NCBI RefSeq assembly: GCF_000949865.1
Contig: NZ_JWJH01000019.1
Location: 62,001-126,000 of the forward strand
Origin: Rhizobium nepotum 39/7
GTDB taxonomy: Bacteria; Pseudomonadota; Alphaproteobacteria; Rhizobiales; Rhizobiaceae
Direction of reading: 5' to 3'
Length of the DNA: 64,000 bases
The notes beneath the pieces are model-generated. The model was not told the origin of the DNA, searched no databases, and saw nothing but the letters and a program-made list of their open reading frames with translations. The translations under genes and the position numbers were made by a program. Of this stretch, positions 10,046 through 20,552 are shown one piece after another (within the stretch, counting starts at the first letter, position 1; the number at the start of each line of letters is the position of its first letter).

Positions 10046-10702
10046 CTATACCGCCAGCGCCCTGTCCCTCGCGTTGCGGATGTGAGCGGTCAGCCGCTCC
10101 ACGGCGTCTTCGACGGATCGCCTCTCGATGGCTTCGAGAATGGCGAGATGTTCCTTCATCACCGATTTGACGTGACCGGCGATGCGAAAGCGCTCCTGAT
10201 TGATGAGGCGCATCTTGATGGAATTGACCCTGTAGGCGTTCGAGATGATCGAATTGCCGAGACTATCGATGAAGGCGTCGTGCATGCCCCAGTCCACCTG
10301 CTGTGCGTGCTGGTCCAGTTCCGGCGATTCACCGCCGTTTTCAGCCGCTTCGGCAATATCGCGGTGCTGCTTCAACAGCCTGGCGATGGTCTCGTCCGAG
10401 GCTGAACGGGTAAAGAGCGCCACGGCCTCCTTTTCGAGAAAGATACGGAACTGGAACGCCTCGCGGATGAGGTTGATGTCGATATGGGCGACCTGCAATC
10501 CCCGCTGCGGCACGGTCTTGATAAGACCTTCCGCCTCCAGCCTCGGAATTGCCTCCCGGATCGCGCCCAGCGGCAGACCCGTCAATTCCACGAGGCGGCG
10601 TTGCGAGATGAATTGCCCCGGGCGAACGTCGCGCGAGAGAAGGTGGTGCGTAAAGCTTTCATACGCCCGTTCCCGCAATGTCTGTTCGCCGGTATCGTCC
10701 AT
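10046..10702 (-). CDS. GntR-family regulator, FadR/FCD type
   Basis: 218 residues: an N-terminal winged helix (about 10-75, with ISQRRLVELTGLPLGAIREA as the recognition region) and a C-terminal all-helical FCD ligand domain whose metal-site pattern includes HRDIAE, HDAFID and HLAILEAIERR. The ATG at 10702 follows AAAGG; a TTG two codons upstream is the alternative. It lies between the aldolase gene (21 bp upstream) and the binding-protein gene (about 100 bp downstream), so it most likely controls this sugar-acid uptake operon and itself. Confidence 0.88.
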   Translation of the reverse strand: MDDTGEQTLRERAYESFTHHLLSRDVRPGQFISQRRLVELTGLPLGAIREAIPRLEAEGLIKTVPQRGLQVAHIDINLIREAFQFRIFLEKEAVALFTRSASDETIARLLKQHRDIAEAAENGGESPELDQHAQQVDWGMHDAFIDSLGNSIISNAYRVNSIKMRLINQERFRIAGHVKSVMKEHLAILEAIERRSVEDAVERLTAHIRNARDRALAV

Positions 10703-10723
10703 GCTCAACCTTTCAAGGTCTGT

Positions 10724-11608
10724 TCAGGCGGCCTGTTTACGAAACAGCGCGTCGAATGCGCCTTCGATCCGCCGCCGGTCTTCGGCTGAAATGGCGACGA
10801 GCGGCGCGCGCACGTCGGACCAGATATTTTCCCCTGTCGTGTGTGATACCAGCACCTTAACGGCGGGCGTAACCGGAAATTTCAGAAGTTCCACAACAAG
10901 ATCGACGATGCGGCTGTCGTCCTTGCCGTCAACGGCCATGGCGCGGACTTCCTGCGTCAGGAAATTGGCCACGCCGGAGATGGCGCCCTGGCCGCCGAGG
11001 CGAACGCCCTTGGCCAGATCGCGCTCATCGCCGATCAGGATGACGAGATCACCGTGTTCTTTCAGCAGGCGCTCGGTATGGCCCCAATTGCCGGAGGAGT
11101 CCTTCACTCCGGTGACGATGCCCGGAAACGCTTGTCTCAGCCGTCCCACCAGCTCGACCGACAGCGTCACCATGGTCACGGAAGGGATGTTGTAGACGAG
11201 GACGTCACGCGCGCCCTTGCCGATCTTTTCGAAAACGGCCGAGAACCAGGCAAACAGGCCGTCGTCGCTGACATTCTTGAAATAGGAGGGCGGGGCGAGC
11301 AGAATATTGCGGGCGCCTGCGCTCAACGCCTCAGCCGATTGGTCGGCCGCGTCCTCGATGGAATCCACGAGAACGCCGGTGACCAGACGGGATGGCTCAA
11401 TGCCTGCCTCGATGAAGCGGGAGAGAATGACCTGCCGTTCGCGGCTGCCGACGGAGCATCCTTCGCCGGTGGTGCCGAAGAGTGTCACGCTGTCGCAGCC
11501 ATTTTTAAGGCAACGGCGGGCATGTGCGATCATGGCATCGATATCGACGGTTCCGTCAGTTTTGAAAGGGGTCGTCAGGGCTGCCGAAAGGCCGAATTTC
11601 TGGGTCAA
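10724..11608 (-). CDS. DHDPS/NAL-family aldolase
   Basis: 294-residue class I aldolase with a TIM-barrel fold: the GTTGE motif at about 45-49, Tyr139 in VYNIPS and the Schiff-base Lys169 in GVKDSSGN. The family includes dihydrodipicolinate synthase, N-acetylneuraminate lyase and 2-keto-3-deoxy sugar-acid aldolases. Placed with a sugar importer, a PfkB kinase and an FCD regulator, a catabolic sugar-acid aldolase is more likely than a lysine-biosynthesis enzyme. The TTG start is supported by a GGAGGAG sequence upstream. Confidence 0.82.
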   Translation of the reverse strand: MTQKFGLSAALTTPFKTDGTVDIDAMIAHARRCLKNGCDSVTLFGTTGEGCSVGSRERQVILSRFIEAGIEPSRLVTGVLVDSIEDAADQSAEALSAGARNILLAPPSYFKNVSDDGLFAWFSAVFEKIGKGARDVLVYNIPSVTMVTLSVELVGRLRQAFPGIVTGVKDSSGNWGHTERLLKEHGDLVILIGDERDLAKGVRLGGQGAISGVANFLTQEVRAMAVDGKDDSRIVDLVVELLKFPVTPAVKVLVSHTTGENIWSDVRAPLVAISAEDRRRIEGAFDALFRKQAA

Positions 11609-11890
11609 TTAAGATGCTCCTCCAAGGTGACTGCAGATTGATAGCGCGCTGACATGTTAGTTGTAAAGAGGTAATTGCAAGATGATTGTGCAGGAGGTGG
11701 GAATGGGGGAGAATTGGTTCCGGAGGCCGCTTGAGGAGCTGCGTTGGGTCGGGTGGAGCATTGAGTGTTTGCGGCGGTTTACATGGATGCCATTTTTCCT
11801 TGGCGTACCGGAAAAATCCGAAAATAAAATTTGACTATTTTAGTAAAGATTTTTATCAGGCAATCTGATTGTGGGATAAAGGGAAGTGTC

Positions 11891-12502
11891 ATGACCGTTG
11901 TGGAGCCGTCAGCGCCTGTGGAAGAGATCGAGCAGAGCCGAGTGAAGCGCCTGAGGGCTGCGACGCGCGGCGCGCATGGCGATCTCGATACTTTCATCAT
12001 GGCCGCCAAGCCGTTCGAGAGCCGGGAGAACTTCGGCAAGTTCGTGGAAACGCAATATCTTTTCCATCGCGACCTCGATGTCTTCTTCTCCAATGCAACG
12101 CTCGATAGCTTGCTGCCCGATCTCAAGGGTCGTCGGCGTCTCTCCATGATCGAGCAGGACCTTGCCGATCTCGGTCACGCTATTCCCGAAGCGGAAGCAC
12201 CGCGCTTTACCAGTGAAACGCCGTTCGATCTGCCTGAGGCCATGGGCTGGCTCTACGTGGTTGAAGGCTCCAACCTCGGTGCTGCCTTCCTTCTGAAAGA
12301 TGCGGCCAAACTTGGCCTGACAGAAGAATTCGGTGCGCGCCATCTGGCCGGCGCTCCGGAAGGGCGTGGTCTGCACTGGCGCACCTTCACGGCCGCACTC
12401 GATGAAATCGCGCTCACGGTCGAAGAGGAAGAACGGGTTGTCGCCGGCGCTGAGGCTGCCTTCCGGGCCGTGCATGCTTACGCGCAGCAACGCCTCGTCT
12501 GA
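11891..12502 (+). CDS. Biliverdin-producing heme oxygenase (HemO/BphO-like)
   Basis: 203 residues, all-helical. The proximal heme ligand is His29 in RLRAATRGAHGDLD, and the distal-helix glycine-rich segment VVEGSNLGAAFLL matches HemO-type enzymes. It opens heme to biliverdin, iron and CO in the cytoplasm. The ATG at 11891 follows GGGAAG; a longer in-frame start at 11831 would translate the AT-rich leader. A TTGACT...TATCAG promoter with a 17-bp spacer (about 11833-11861) is possible. It is unrelated to the IsdG-like monooxygenase at 51.3 kb. A role in supplying bilin to a phytochrome is the other option. Confidence 0.82.
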   Translation: MTVVEPSAPVEEIEQSRVKRLRAATRGAHGDLDTFIMAAKPFESRENFGKFVETQYLFHRDLDVFFSNATLDSLLPDLKGRRRLSMIEQDLADLGHAIPEAEAPRFTSETPFDLPEAMGWLYVVEGSNLGAAFLLKDAAKLGLTEEFGARHLAGAPEGRGLHWRTFTAALDEIALTVEEEERVVAGAEAAFRAVHAYAQQRLV

Positions 12503-12593
12503 GGTTTTGGCATAGCTTTGCGATGGTTTCCTCATAACGCAGAAATGCCTCGTTGCGCGTGCGTGTTTGACTGAGTCGTAGCATCCTCACGCC

Positions 12594-12714
12594 GTCACCC
12601 CGGACCCGATCCGGGGTCTAGTGCGATCAAGTCCTTGATCGCGTGAGACTCTATTCACGGCGCAGACGCGCCGTGGCTGGATGCCGGATCTAGTCCGGCA
12701 TGACGGAGGAGAGG
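12594..12714. repeat. Intergenic palindromic repeat, copy A
   Basis: Made of nested palindromes: CCCCGGACCCGATCCGGGG, GATCAAG/CTTGATC, GGCGCAGACGCGCC and GCCGGATCTAGTCCGGC, ending in ATGACGGAGGAGAGG. The second half recurs at 17191-17266, on the other side of the rut operon. Confidence 0.75.
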
Positions 12715-12807
12715 TTTTCGGATGTCGTGCGACGCTCTACAGCCGTTGTGAGAGCCGCTCATTTGCCGCACGTTGCGTTCAATATTTGCCGAATAAACAG
12801 GCATATA

Positions 12808-12846
12808 TTTTTACCAAATGATAAAATTTTTATCTTTTGGTAAAAA
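12808..12846. promoter_or_regulatory. 39-bp AT-rich palindrome, candidate operator of the rut operon
   Basis: Centred on 12827, 18 of 19 base pairs match between arms (left arm TTTTTACCAAATGATAAAA). A further half-site of the same type, CCATTTGATAAAATT, lies at 12871-12885. It sits about 50-90 bp upstream of the sigma-54 promoter, a typical activator position. It matches neither the NtrC nor the E. coli RutR consensus that I know. Confidence 0.6.
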
Positions 12847-12898
12847 GAAATCCTGGCTCCAAAAAATTATCCATTTGATAAAATTATTTTTTTTCGTC

Positions 12899-12914
12899 TG
12901 GCACGGAACCTGCT
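12899..12914 (+). promoter_or_regulatory. Sigma-54 (RpoN) -24/-12 promoter of rutABCDEF
   Basis: TGGCACGGAACCTGCT matches the sigma-54 consensus TGGCACG-N4-TTGCW at all but one position. The invariant GG (12900-12901) and GC (12912-12913) are separated by exactly 10 bases. Transcription would begin near 12925, about 40 nt before the rutA ATG. Nitrogen control by RpoN fits a pathway that releases ammonia from pyrimidines. Confidence 0.8.
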
Positions 12915-12966
12915 ACTCTTTCTTCAAATCAGGAAAACGCCTGATGCCAAAAAAGGGAACAGCAAG

Positions 12967-14054
<1,088 letters not shown>

Positions 14055-14058
<4 letters not shown>

Positions 14059-14795
14059 GTGAAGCCGTCGTGGCGGGATATAAGGGGCCGGAAAGCCGTT
14101 CGGAAAGCGTGACGCTTCCCGCAAGGCCGGAGCCGATTACCCTCAAGCCCAGCGAGACCGCCGTTGTCGTGGTCGATATGCAGAACGCCTATTCGACCGA
14201 GGGCGGATATGTCGATCTTGCCGGGTTCGATATTTCCGGGGCCAAGGGCACTATCGCCAATATCAAGAAGACGCTGGATGCGGCGCGGGCGGCAGGTGTT
14301 CAGGTCATCTATTTCCAGAATGGCTGGGACAAGGACTATGTCGAGGCGGGCGGGCCGGGTTCGCCCAACTGGCACAAGTCCAACGCGCTGAAGACAATGC
14401 GCAAAAGGCCGGAGCTACAGGGTCAGCTGCTGGCCAAGGGCACCTGGGACTATGCCATCGTCGACGAGTTGCAGCCGCAGCCCGGCGATATTCTGGTGCC
14501 GAAGACGCGTTACAGCGGTTTCTTCAACACCAATATGGACAGCGTCCTGCGCGCCCGTGGCATCCGCAATCTGGTGTTCGTCGGCATCGCCACCAATGTC
14601 TGTGTGGAAAGCTCGCTGCGCGATGCCTTCCATCTCGAATATTTCGGGGTGATGCTGGAGGATGCCACGCATCATCTGGGTCCAGACTTTATTCAGCAGG
14701 CGACGGTCTACAATGTCGAGAAATTTTTCGGCTGGGTTGCCACCGTCAATGATTTCTGCGGTGTGATTTCGCAGGCCGCACCCGTTGCCGATTGA
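14055..14795 (+). CDS. rutB: Ureidoacrylate amidohydrolase RutB
   Basis: 246-residue cysteine hydrolase of the isochorismatase fold. The expected triad is visible: Asp41 in VVVDMQNAY, Lys150 in VPKTRYSGF and Cys183 in [15 protein letters not shown]. It hydrolyses the ring-opened product to carbamate and aminoacrylate, releasing the first nitrogen. It overlaps rutA by 4 nt. Confidence 0.95.
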
Positions 14796-14821
14796 TTGAG
14801 AACCACAAAGAGGAGAACGAA

Positions 14822-15208
14822 ATGCCGAAAAAGATCATCGTGCCCGCTGGTACCAGCAAGCCCATCGCTCCCTTTTCGCCGGGAACCCTTGCCGATGGCG
14901 TGGTTTATGTTTCCGGCACGCTGCCCTTCGACAAGGACAATAATGTCGTGCATGTGGGCGATGCCAGCGCCCAGACCCGCCATGTTCTGGAAACCATCAA
15001 GTCTGTCATCGAAACTGCCGGTGGCACGATGGAGGATGTGACGATGAACCACATCTTCATCACCGACTGGGCGAATTATCAGGCGGTCAATACGGTCTAT
15101 GCGGAGTATTTCCCCGGTGACAAGCCGGCGCGTTATTGCATCCAGTGCGGCCTCGTAAAGCCTGATGCACTGGTGGAAATCGCCACCGTCGCCCATATCG
15201 GCAAATAG
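14822..15208 (+). CDS. rutC: RutC, RidA-family aminoacrylate deaminase
   Basis: 128 residues of the YjgF/YER057c/UK114 (RidA) trimer family, with the conserved Arg-containing C-terminal [18 protein letters not shown] region. In the Rut pathway it speeds conversion of 3-aminoacrylate to malonic semialdehyde and ammonia. The ATG at 14822 is directly behind GAGGAG; an in-frame start 10 codons earlier lacks one. Confidence 0.93.
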   Translation: MPKKIIVPAGTSKPIAPFSPGTLADGVVYVSGTLPFDKDNNVVHVGDASAQTRHVLETIKSVIETAGGTMEDVTMNHIFITDWANYQAVNTVYAEYFPGDKPARYCIQCGLVKPDALVEIATVAHIGK

Positions 15209-15223
15209 GGGCGAAACGGCAAG

Positions 15224-16015
15224 ATGATGCATTTCGAGGTTCATGGCCGGGCAGATCCCGAGGCGCCCACCATCCTGCTCTCATCGGGACTGGGCGGATC
15301 GGGTGCCTATTGGACGCCGCAGATCGCGGCTCTCTCCGATCATTTCCGGATCGTCACCTACGACCATCGCGGAACCGGCCGGACGGGCGGCGAGGTGCCG
15401 GCGGATGGCGGCATATCGGCCATGGCGGACGATGTTCTGGAGATCGTCTCGGCGCTGAACCTCGAAAAGTTCCACTTCATGGGCCATGCGCTCGGCGGTC
15501 TGATCGGTCTCGATATCGCGCTTCGCCAGCCCGGCGTCATCGACAGGCTGGTTCTTATCAACGCCTGGAGCAAGGCCGATCCGCATTCCGGGCGCTGCTT
15601 TGACGTGCGGATCGAGCTTCTGGAGAAATCCGGTGTTGAGGCTTTCGTGAAAGCCCAGCCGCTGTTTCTTTATCCGGCGGCATGGATGTCGGAAAATCAG
15701 GACCGCCTGGCGCACGATGATGCGCACGGTGTCGCGCATTTTCAGGGCAAGACGAACGTGCTTCGGCGCATCGCAGCACTCCGGGCCTTCGATGTCGATA
15801 GTCGTCTGGGCGAGATCGACAATCCGGTGCTGGTGGTGGCAACCAAGGACGATCTTCTGGTGCCCTATACCCGGTCGCAGCGTCTTGCGGAGGGTTTGCC
15901 GCAAAGCGAGCTTTGCCTTGTCGATTTCGGTGCGCATGCGGTCAATATCACCGAGACTGACCTTTTCAACGCGCGGCTTTTGCAGTTTCTGCTACCGGCA
16001 ACACAAACATTCTGA
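15224..16015 (+). CDS. rutD: RutD, alpha/beta hydrolase (carbamate hydrolase)
   Basis: 263-residue alpha/beta hydrolase. The nucleophile-elbow position reads GHALGG, with Ala where active hydrolases have Ser; the RutD family in general departs from the canonical elbow. A C-terminal [14 protein letters not shown] segment supplies the His. It helps remove carbamate or aminoacrylate intermediates. Two adjacent ATG codons (15224, 15227) could start it. It sits 15 bp after rutC. Confidence 0.92.
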   Translation: MMHFEVHGRADPEAPTILLSSGLGGSGAYWTPQIAALSDHFRIVTYDHRGTGRTGGEVPADGGISAMADDVLEIVSALNLEKFHFMGHALGGLIGLDIALRQPGVIDRLVLINAWSKADPHSGRCFDVRIELLEKSGVEAFVKAQPLFLYPAAWMSENQDRLAHDDAHGVAHFQGKTNVLRRIAALRAFDVDSRLGEIDNPVLVVATKDDLLVPYTRSQRLAEGLPQSELCLVDFGAHAVNITETDLFNARLLQFLLPATQTF

Positions 16016-16032
16016 CGGGATTTGAGAGTAAG

Positions 16033-16641
16033 ATGACGAGAGCACTGGACGACGCTGCCCCCCTGGACACTAAGGCACTGGCAACGCTTTTCACCGAGGC
16101 CCGCACCCATAATGGCTGGACGGACAAGCCGGTCGGCGACGAGACGCTGACAGCGCTTTACGACCTGACGAAGATGGGGCCGACCTCGGCCAATTGCTCG
16201 CCGGCGCGTTTCGTGTTCGTGCGCAGCCCGGAAGCCAAGGAAAAATTGAGGCCAGCGCTTTCTTCCGGCAATCTCGAAAAGACCATGGCGGCACCCGTCA
16301 CTGTCATCGCCGCCATCGACAGCGAATTTTATGAAAAGCTGCCGGCCCTGTTTCCCCATGCGGATGCGCGTTCGTGGTTCACGTCCAGCCCCGCCGTGGC
16401 CGAGGAAACGGCCTTCCGCAATGCCACCTTGCAGGCGGGTTATCTGATCCTTGCGGCCCGTGCGCTTGGGCTGGATACCGGGGCCATGTCCGGTTTCGAC
16501 AAGGGCAAGGTGGATGCGGCGTTTTTTGCGGGTACGACGTGGAAATCCAACTTCCTGATCAATCTCGGTTACGGCGATCCGTCGAAGCTTTTCGGCCGCC
16601 TGCCGCGCCTCACATTCGAAGACGCCTGTGTTCTGGCTTGA
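16033..16641 (+). CDS. rutE: Malonic semialdehyde reductase RutE
   Basis: 202 residues of the nitroreductase fold. The [17 protein letters not shown] segment near residue 55 and the C-terminal [16 protein letters not shown] segment form the FMN site. It reduces toxic malonic semialdehyde to 3-hydroxypropionate with NAD(P)H. Located 17 bp after rutD in the same operon. Confidence 0.93.
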   Translation: MTRALDDAAPLDTKALATLFTEARTHNGWTDKPVGDETLTALYDLTKMGPTSANCSPARFVFVRSPEAKEKLRPALSSGNLEKTMAAPVTVIAAIDSEFYEKLPALFPHADARSWFTSSPAVAEETAFRNATLQAGYLILAARALGLDTGAMSGFDKGKVDAAFFAGTTWKSNFLINLGYGDPSKLFGRLPRLTFEDACVLA

Positions 16642-16667
16642 GGGCCTGTTAAGGAAGGATGGTTTAG

Positions 16668-17192
16668 ATGCAGATGATGTCTCTAAAAAAGGAAGCGGAA
16701 ATGGAGACGAAGACTGCTGAGCAGCGCAGCCTCGACTATAGAAACGCCATGGCGCGGCTGGGTGCTGCGGTCAACATCGTCACCACGGACGGTGTGGCCG
16801 GCAGGGCGGGGTTTGCAGCGACGGCGGTTTGCAGCGTTTCCGATAATCCGCCCACCTTGCTCGTCTGCCTCAATCGCAATTCTTCCGCCTACAAGGTGGT
16901 GAAGGAAAACGGTGTCATCTGCGTCAACACGCTTGCGTCGAAACATGAGGTGCTGAGCACCCTGTTCGGCGGCAAAACACCGGCGGAGGAACGTTTCGCT
17001 GCCGGCAGCTGGGACGTGCTTCAAACCGGCGCTCCGGTTCTGGAAGACGCGCTGGTCTCCTTCGACTGCCGCATCCGCGAGGCGCATAATGGCGGCACAC
17101 ACGATATTCTGATCTGCGATGTCGTCGACATGCGGATCAACGAGGGCGAAGAAGCGCTGATGTATTTCAACCGGCGCTACCGGGTGCTTTGA
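16668..17192 (+). CDS. rutF: FMN reductase RutF
   Basis: 174-residue flavin reductase of the HpaC/RutF family (NADH:FMN), supplying reduced FMN to RutA. The core from [19 protein letters not shown] through [20 protein letters not shown] is diagnostic. The ATG at 16668 has AAGGAAGGA eight bases upstream; an internal ATG at 16701 is an alternative. This is the last gene: no rutG permease or rutR regulator is present next to it. Confidence 0.93.
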   Translation: MQMMSLKKEAEMETKTAEQRSLDYRNAMARLGAAVNIVTTDGVAGRAGFAATAVCSVSDNPPTLLVCLNRNSSAYKVVKENGVICVNTLASKHEVLSTLFGGKTPAEERFAAGSWDVLQTGAPVLEDALVSFDCRIREAHNGGTHDILICDVVDMRINEGEEALMYFNRRYRVL

Positions 17193-17266
17193 TCGCGCTG
17201 GACTCCTCTCACGACGCAGACGCGCCGTGGCTGGATGCCGGATCTAGTCCGGTATGGCGGAAGAGA
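17191..17266. repeat. Intergenic palindromic repeat, copy B
   Basis: Repeats the second half of the element at 12594-12714 (GACGCAGACGCGCCGTGGCTGG and the GCCGGATCTAGTCCGG palindrome) with a few changes. It lies between rutF and the terminator. Confidence 0.7.
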
Positions 17267-17291
17267 AATTGGTGTATTTCGTCAGCAAAGA

Positions 17292-17325
17292 AGGGCGTTT
17301 CCGGTTTCCGGAAACGCCCTTTTTG
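17292..17325. terminator. Terminator between convergent rutF and pntB
   Basis: A perfect 13-bp stem (AGGGCGTTTCCGG and its complement) with a TTT loop, followed by TTTTTG on the plus strand. It directly abuts the pntB stop, so it may end both transcripts. Confidence 0.88.
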
Positions 17326-18771
17326 TTACTTGATGAACGGCAGAAGCTCGTTGATCGACTTCTTGGCGTCACCATAGAACATGCGGGTATTGTCCTTGTA
17401 GAACAGCGGGTTTTCGATGCCGGAATAGCCGGTTCCCTGACCGCGCTTGGAGACGATGACCAGCTTTGATTTCCACACTTCCAGAACCGGCATGCCGGCG
17501 ATGGGCGAGTTCGGATCGTCCTGGGCCGCCGGGTTGACGATGTCGTTGGAGCCGATGACGATGACGACGTCGGTGCTCGGAAAATCGTCGTTGATCTCGT
17601 CCATTTCCAGCACGATGTCGTAAGGCACCTTGGCCTCGGCGAGCAACACGTTCATGTGGCCGGGAAGGCGGCCGGCCACCGGATGGATGGCGAAACGCAC
17701 GGTCTTGCCGTCGGCGCGCAGCTTGCGGGTCAGTTCGGACACCGCACTTTGAGCCTGCGCCACCGCCATGCCGTAACCGGGCACGATGACGATGCTGTCG
17801 GCGTCGTTCAGTGCGGCTGCGACACCTTCGGCATCGATCGCCACCTGCTCGCCCTCGATTTCCATCGCTGGACCCGTCGTGCCGCCGAAGCCGCCGAGGA
17901 TGACGGAGACGAAGGAGCGGTTCATCGCCTTGCACATGATGTAGGACAGGATCGCACCCGAGGAGCCGACCAAAGCGCCGGTGACGATCAGCAGATCGTT
18001 GCCGAGCGTGAAGCCGATTGCCGCTGCCGCCCAGCCCGAATAGCTGTTCAGCATCGAGACGACGACGGGCATGTCGGCGCCGCCGATGCCCATGATCAGG
18101 TGATAGCCGATGAAGAAGGCGGCAAGCGTCATCAGCACCAGCGTCCATGCGCCGGCACCGTTGCAATACATGATGAGCAGGACGAGCGACAGGATCGCGG
18201 CGCTGGCGTTGAGCACATGTCCGCCCGGCAGCTTCTTCGCCTTGCCGTCCACCTTGCCGGCGAGCTTGCCGAAGGCGACGACGGAACCGGTGAAGGTGAC
18301 CGCGCCGATGAAGACGCCGAGGAAGACCTCGACCTTCATGATCGCCAGTTCCACCGGCGTCTTGTGGGCGAGAATGGCGGAAAAGCCTGTTAGCAGCGAA
18401 CGCGCCGTCTCATCGAGCGAGGCGACATGCGCTTCCTCGATATGGGCGTTGAAGCCGATGAAGACGGCGGCAAGACCAACGAAGGAGTGAAGTGCGGCAA
18501 CCAGCTGCGGCATCTCGGTCATCTGCACGCGGCTTGCGACGAAGTAGCCGAGAACGGCGCCACCCGCCAGCATCAGAAGCACGACGAGCCACTGCCCGAC
18601 GCCCTTGCTGATCTCAGGGCCGAAAACGGTGGCGACAACGGCCAGGCCCATGCCTGTTATGCCGTACCAGACGGCGCGTTTGGCGCTTTCCTGCCCGGAA
18701 AGGCCGCCGAGGGAAAGGATGAAGAGAACGGCTGCGGCAACATAGGCCGCGGAAACGATACCAATGGTCAT
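17326..18771 (-). CDS. pntB: NAD(P) transhydrogenase subunit beta
   Basis: 481-residue membrane subunit of the proton-pumping transhydrogenase, which makes NADPH from NADH using the proton gradient. About nine membrane helices fill the first ~290 residues; the C-terminal third is the NADP(H)-binding domain, with [14 protein letters not shown] and [14 protein letters not shown]. It starts 19 bp after pntA and is co-transcribed with it. Confidence 0.96.
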   Translation of the reverse strand: MTIGIVSAAYVAAAVLFILSLGGLSGQESAKRAVWYGITGMGLAVVATVFGPEISKGVGQWLVVLLMLAGGAVLGYFVASRVQMTEMPQLVAALHSFVGLAAVFIGFNAHIEEAHVASLDETARSLLTGFSAILAHKTPVELAIMKVEVFLGVFIGAVTFTGSVVAFGKLAGKVDGKAKKLPGGHVLNASAAILSLVLLIMYCNGAGAWTLVLMTLAAFFIGYHLIMGIGGADMPVVVSMLNSYSGWAAAAIGFTLGNDLLIVTGALVGSSGAILSYIMCKAMNRSFVSVILGGFGGTTGPAMEIEGEQVAIDAEGVAAALNDADSIVIVPGYGMAVAQAQSAVSELTRKLRADGKTVRFAIHPVAGRLPGHMNVLLAEAKVPYDIVLEMDEINDDFPSTDVVIVIGSNDIVNPAAQDDPNSPIAGMPVLEVWKSKLVIVSKRGQGTGYSGIENPLFYKDNTRMFYGDAKKSINELLPFIK

Positions 18772-18790
18772 TGAGTGTCCCCTACACGGC

Positions 18791-20365
18791 TCAGGATTTC
18801 TGGAACATGGCGAGCATGCGCCGTGTCACGAGGAAACCGCCGACGATATTGATGGTCGCGATAAGGACGGAAAGCGAGGCGAGGATCACTACCAGCCAGT
18901 TGCCGGACCCGATCTGCAAAAGCGCGCCGATGATGACGATGCCGGAAATGGCATTCGTCACCGCCATCAGCGGCGTGTGCAGCGAGTGGCTGACGTTCCA
19001 GATGACCTGGAAACCGATGAAGCAGGCCAGCACGAACACGATGAAGTGGCTCATGAAGCTAGCCGGCGCATAAAGGCCGACGAGAAGCAGGACCGCAGTG
19101 CCGATGGCGAGCAGGCCGACCTGGTTTTTCGTCTGCGCCTTGAACTCGGCCCGCTCCTTGGCGTGCTTTTCCTCGGGCGTAAGCTCTTTTACTTTTTCCT
19201 TGGGCTTCTGCGCGGCGATTGCCTTGATTTTCGGGGGCGGCGGCGGGAAAGTGATCTCGCCCTGATAGGTGACGGTCGCGCCGCGGATGACGTCGTCTTC
19301 CATGTTGTGAACCGGCTTGCCGTCCTTGGCTGGCGTCAGGTCGGTCATCATGTGACGGATGTTGGTGGAATAGAGCGTCGAGGCCTGCGTCGCCATGCGG
19401 CTCGGGAAATCCGTATAGCCGATGACGATGACGCCATTGTCGGAAACGACACGGCTGTCGGGAACCGTCAGGTCGCAATTGCCGCCGCGCTCGGCCGCGA
19501 GGTCGATGATGACCGAACCCGGCTTCATTGCCGCCACCATGTCGGCGAGCCACAATTTCGGCGCGTCGCGGCCGGGAATGAGCGCCGTGGTGATGACGAT
19601 ATCGATCTGTGGTGCCAGCTCGCGGAATTTCTCGAGCTGCTTTTCGCGGAATTCCGGCGAGGAGGGGGCTGCATAACCGCCGGTCGCTGCGCCGTCCTGG
19701 CTCTGGTCGGCGAAATCGAGATAGACGAATTCAGCGCCCATGGATTCGATCTGTTCGGCCACTTCCGGGCGAACGTCGAAGGCATAGGTGATTGCGCCGA
19801 GCGAGGTGGCCGTGCCGATGGCGGCAAGACCGGCAACACCGGCACCAATGATCAAAACCTTGGCTGGCGGCACCTTGCCGGCGGCGGTTACCTGACCGGT
19901 GAAGAAGCGGCCGAAATTATTGCCCGCCTCGATGACGGCGCGATAACCGGCGATGTTGGCCATGGAGGACAGCGCATCCATCTTCTGGGCGCGGGAAATG
20001 CGCGGCACCATGTCCATGGCGATGACATTTGCGCCCTTTTCCTTCGCCTGCTCCAGAAGGTCCTTGTTCTGGGCGGGATAGAAGAACGAGATCAGCGTCT
20101 TGTCCGAAGACAGGCGATCAATCTCCGACGTTTCCGGCGGACGAACCTTGGCGATGATGTCGGCGTCGGCGTAAAGCGCATCGGCGCTATCGACGATCGT
20201 TACGCCCGCTGCGCGATAGGCGTCGTCGGAAAATCCCGCCGCCTTGCCAGCACCTGTCTCGAGGATGCAATCATATCCGAGTTTCTGCAGGCCTTGCGCG
20301 CTGTCGGGCGTCATGCCGACGCGCGCCTCGCCATCATAAAGTTCCTTGGGCGTCCCGATTCTCAA
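18791..20365 (-). CDS. pntA: NAD(P) transhydrogenase subunit alpha, fused form
   Basis: 524 residues: the NAD(H)-binding domain (about 1-380; [20 protein letters not shown] at the start, [18 protein letters not shown] as the nucleotide loop), a charged Lys/Glu/Pro-rich linker (about 385-430), and about four C-terminal membrane helices. Many alphaproteobacteria split this subunit into two genes; here it is one. The start is TTG behind GGGAGAGG. Confidence 0.95.
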   Translation of the reverse strand: MRIGTPKELYDGEARVGMTPDSAQGLQKLGYDCILETGAGKAAGFSDDAYRAAGVTIVDSADALYADADIIAKVRPPETSEIDRLSSDKTLISFFYPAQNKDLLEQAKEKGANVIAMDMVPRISRAQKMDALSSMANIAGYRAVIEAGNNFGRFFTGQVTAAGKVPPAKVLIIGAGVAGLAAIGTATSLGAITYAFDVRPEVAEQIESMGAEFVYLDFADQSQDGAATGGYAAPSSPEFREKQLEKFRELAPQIDIVITTALIPGRDAPKLWLADMVAAMKPGSVIIDLAAERGGNCDLTVPDSRVVSDNGVIVIGYTDFPSRMATQASTLYSTNIRHMMTDLTPAKDGKPVHNMEDDVIRGATVTYQGEITFPPPPPKIKAIAAQKPKEKVKELTPEEKHAKERAEFKAQTKNQVGLLAIGTAVLLLVGLYAPASFMSHFIVFVLACFIGFQVIWNVSHSLHTPLMAVTNAISGIVIIGALLQIGSGNWLVVILASLSVLIATINIVGGFLVTRRMLAMFQKS

Positions 20366-20502
20366 AATGCCTCTCCCTTTTTCCGCACGATAGGCCTCAT
20401 AGCCTATTTCGGACGTTTTTGTCCTGTTTTTGATGCTTTCTACCTGCGGCGGAATGACCGGCGCGAAAAGGTCAGTTGAGGCACTGGCGGTACGGCGGCA
20501 AT

Positions 20503-20528
20503 AAAAAACCCGGCGCGTTGGCGCCGGG
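20503..20528 (-). terminator. Terminator after the MFS symporter gene
   Basis: An 8-bp GC stem (CCCGGCGC/GCGCCGGG, 4-nt loop) followed on the minus strand by six T. It lies 24 bp beyond the stop codon. Confidence 0.88.
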
Positions 20529-20552
20529 CTCCATTTTTGAAAGCTGGGTCGA

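Larger units (their letters stand above)
12503..12966. other. Gene-free region upstream of rutA
   Basis: 464 bp without a convincing gene. It holds a GC-rich palindromic repeat (12594-12714) and then an AT-rich control region with a 39-bp palindrome, a third half-site and a sigma-54 promoter directly ahead of rutA. Confidence 0.8.

Noticed and set aside
12808..12846. RutR operator
   Set aside because: The E. coli RutR consensus TTGACCANNTGGTCAA is compact and GC-richer; the arms here are AT-rich and differently spaced.
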